The notes under the pieces were generated by a model. That model made no database searches. It worked only from the letters and a program-made list of their open reading frames with translations, and was not told the origin of the DNA. Below are positions 13,149 to 14,747 of a DNA stretch of 14,747 bases, one piece after another. Source of the stretch: Lachnospiraceae bacterium UBA7076 (GTDB lineage Bacteria > Bacillota > Clostridia > Lachnospirales > Lachnospiraceae); NCBI GenBank assembly GCA_002493625.1, contig DKZK01000030.1, forward strand, positions 1 through 14,747. Reading direction: 5' to 3'. Position numbers and translations under genes: made by a program. How positions within the stretch are numbered: position 1 is the stretch's first letter; each line of letters starts with the position of its first letter.

Positions 13149-13302
13149 ATCACTGACGCAGGAGGAGAATTTGGAAAAGATGGAAACATATTTATCTGGT
13201 GGCAGTTTGTTGGAAACGATAAGAAAGCAGGCGATGGAAGCAACGTGTATGAAGCGGGAACGGTACACAAAATTAGTCCGATTGTTTGAGGCATACATAT
13301 AA
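13132..13302 (+). pseudogene. Probable 3' fragment of a gene cut at repeat copy 5
   Basis: A 56-codon frame starts at an ATG inside the repeat and reads SLTQEENLEKMETYLSGGSL then LETIRKQAMEATCMKRERYT and KLVRLFEAYI before TAA, 22 nt ahead of the DUF4422 ATG. There is no SD site. The helical, codon-plausible tail resembles the C-terminal end of a larger cytoplasmic enzyme, maybe a glycosyltransferase of the same cluster. A second frame over the same DNA, from ATG 13116 to TGA 13287-13289, reads NITDAGGEFGKDGNIFIWWQ then FVGNDKKAGDGSNVYEAGTV and is also protein-like with strong G-first codon bias. Only one can be genuine; I slightly favour the first because of its spacing to the next gene. Confidence 0.4.
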
Positions 13303-13324
13303 AGTGGGGAAGAGGAAGTCAGAA

Positions 13325-14524
13325 ATGGATAGGCTGGTAAATTATGTGGTAGTCAATGTGGCAGATAATGTTTTGAGTGAAGAAAGAAAATTTGCAACGT
13401 GGGATGTTACAATTCAGAGTGGTTGTGCACTTACAGAAAAGAGAATTGCAGTATTGTCGGATGATATAGGGGAAAATATATCCCGATTAAATCCGGTGTA
13501 CAGTGAGCTGACAGCATTATATTGGGTATGGAAGCATAAAAAGAGCAGTTATGTCGGTTGGAGCCATTACCGCAGAGGATTGGATATTGAGGCGGAGGAA
13601 ATGGAGGCTTTGCTGTCGGCAGGAGTAGATGTGATTATGCCAATACCGGTTAAGTTTGAGGGACCCATAAGGGAACAATGGTGTATAGCGCATCCATTGG
13701 ATGCATGGCAGGCAATGATGGAGGTTTTAAGAAATAGGGAACCGGCATATTATGAGGCGGCCTGTGAAGTGTATGAGCATAATCTGCTTTTTCCTTTTTG
13801 CATGGGGATTTATACATATGAATATTTTGACAGATATTGTAATTGGCTATTTCCTATTTTGGATGAAATATATTCTGTTATAGGTGAGAAATGGGACGTG
13901 TATCAGAACAGATATATTGCTTTTTTGGCGGAAAGACTGCATTCCTTATATTTTATGTTTCATATCAAAACCCTGGATTACAAGATTGTTCCATACAAGA
14001 TATTATCTTCTGCCGATGCTGCATGGAATATTGATAGTGCACTGACGGAAGAGCAGATATTTCAAAATGTGGAGGAGATGTTATCCAACCGTCAGGTTAA
14101 AAAAGCCTGTTTATATGTTTCTGATTGGGTTGATAAGAACGGATGCGGTTCAGAAAAGCTGCGTCTTGTTTATAAGATTATGCATATCATTTGTACGGAG
14201 AATCGTTATACGGAGAAAATCATGTGTCGTTATACGTCAAACTTAGACATGTTGATTGAACATTATTGTTTATTGGTGAATTTCCTTGCATATATAGAGC
14301 AAAGTAATCAGGTGGGAGAAAAAGATTTTGAGATGGAAAGGGATTTCTGGTCATATTTTGAGCAGACAGGAACCTCTAGCTATGTATTGGAGATTATTAC
14401 TGCGATAGATAAGAATAATAGTACAGATTTGTTAAAAGGACTGGCGGAGTTTTATCAGAGAAACGGAGATGCAAAAACCGCAGTCAGGTTGCAGGATAAA
14501 GTCAAAAACGGTCAGTTGGAATGA
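13325..14524 (+). CDS. DUF4422 family glycosyltransferase-like protein
   Basis: 399 aa. The N-terminal 25-225 region fits DUF4422: the opening with IQSGCALTEKRIAVLSDDIG (30-49), NISRLNPVYSELTALYWVWK (51-70), SSYVGWSHYRRGL (74-86), DVIMPIPVK (102-110), the N-x-x-FPFCMGI segment (153-162), a CNWLFPILDEI stretch (172-182) and a D-x-YQNR-x-x-AFLAERL block (191-205). Such proteins are found in capsule and exopolysaccharide clusters and are thought to be sugar transferases. Residues 240-395 form an extra helical C-terminal domain of unknown role. ATG 13325 is chosen because GAGGAAG ends 6-7 nt before it; a TTG at 13286 overlaps the preceding frame. It probably begins, or lies near the start of, a cell-surface polysaccharide cluster continuing to the right. 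Confidence 0.85.
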   Translation: MDRLVNYVVVNVADNVLSEERKFATWDVTIQSGCALTEKRIAVLSDDIGENISRLNPVYSELTALYWVWKHKKSSYVGWSHYRRGLDIEAEEMEALLSAGVDVIMPIPVKFEGPIREQWCIAHPLDAWQAMMEVLRNREPAYYEAACEVYEHNLLFPFCMGIYTYEYFDRYCNWLFPILDEIYSVIGEKWDVYQNRYIAFLAERLHSLYFMFHIKTLDYKIVPYKILSSADAAWNIDSALTEEQIFQNVEEMLSNRQVKKACLYVSDWVDKNGCGSEKLRLVYKIMHIICTENRYTEKIMCRYTSNLDMLIEHYCLLVNFLAYIEQSNQVGEKDFEMERDFWSYFEQTGTSSYVLEIITAIDKNNSTDLLKGLAEFYQRNGDAKTAVRLQDKVKNGQLE

Positions 14525-14534
14525 TGGAACTTAT

Positions 14535-14747
14535 ATGTGTACTCCACCGGATATTATGATTTTTACAGAAGCATATAAATCAGTAATGTCGACTCAGTTT
14601 CAGGAGGATAGATTTGAAATAAAAAAGATTGAAAACGGAGAAAACAGGGATGGTATCCGCAATTTCAGTTTTTTCATAAAAAGTATAGGAATAAAAAACG
14701 ACCTCACCGAGGTCGTTTTTTATTTTAAGCTGGGCTACAAGGATTCG
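14535..14747 (+). CDS. Possible partial gene open to the window end
   Basis: From ATG 14535 an unbroken 71-codon frame reads MCTPPDIMIFTEAYKSVMST then QFQEDRFEIKKIENGENRDG and continues through SFFIKSIGIKNDLTEVVFYF to the last base. The composition is protein-like, but there is no good SD site, and the hairpin at 14693-14721 with flanking A and T runs looks like a terminator lying inside the frame. It may be a real gene start in the polysaccharide cluster, a remnant, or chance. Confidence 0.3.
   Translation, partial: MCTPPDIMIFTEAYKSVMSTQFQEDRFEIKKIENGENRDGIRNFSFFIKSIGIKNDLTEVVFYFKLGYKDS
14693..14721 (+). terminator. Terminator-like hairpin after the DUF4422 gene
   Basis: ACGACCTC (14698-14705) and GAGGTCGT (14709-14716) pair around ACC, with an A run before and a T run after, the shape of a bidirectional rho-independent terminator. 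It lies about 170 nt past the DUF4422 stop. It conflicts with the open frame at 14535-14747; the terminator reading is the stronger of the two. Confidence 0.65.

Overview
The window looks like a chromosomal segment of a low-to-moderate GC Gram-positive anaerobe, most likely a Clostridia/Lachnospiraceae gut or rumen bacterium. This is inferred from strong Shine-Dalgarno (SD) sites, TTG use, codon style and gene families; no ribosomal marker is present.

Left part (1-2250, minus strand): a MATE multidrug exporter and a MarR-family regulator. Each has a clear sigma-A-type promoter carrying a palindrome between -35 and -10, which suggests that MarR represses both. A hairpin terminator lies between them.

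Central part (2254-9249, plus strand): a compact biosynthetic operon. In order it encodes an iron-sulfur flavoprotein, a PlsC-type acyltransferase, an acyl carrier protein, a fused double ketosynthase, a FabG-type ketoreductase, a FabZ-type dehydratase, an Sfp-type phosphopantetheinyl transferase with a charged insertion, and a small two-helix membrane protein. The fused protein is the highlight. Its first half keeps the Cys-His-His catalytic set. Its second half has Gln in place of the Cys and has lost both His residues, the hallmark of a chain-length factor (CLF). KS-CLF, KR, DH and ACP without an enoyl reductase is the logic of a highly reducing type II polyketide (polyene) synthase. The PPTase would activate the ACP, and PlsC could hand the chain to a glycerol-phosphate or similar acceptor. 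A 140-nt intercistronic hairpin separates the ACP from the KS-CLF gene.

Next comes tRNA-Arg(ACG) at 9432-9505, with its own consensus promoter, a leader hairpin and a terminator.

Right part (9570-13310): an AT-rich accessory graveyard. It holds a DUF3137 membrane protein, a truncated DUF6572-like gene, a broken WHH-type nuclease-toxin C-terminus with an adjacent SUKH immunity gene, an unknown 80-aa protein and a second broken immunity-like gene split by a small hairpin element. Five same-orientation copies of a roughly 33-nt structured repeat punctuate this region. The repeat folds as a hairpin whose stem is kept by compensatory changes, and several copies sit exactly where genes are cut off. 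A 42-43-nt sequence carrying an extended -10 promoter precedes two of the copies.

Right end (13325-14747): a DUF4422 glycosyltransferase-like gene, probably part of a cell-surface polysaccharide cluster, then a possible open partial frame overlapping a terminator-like hairpin.
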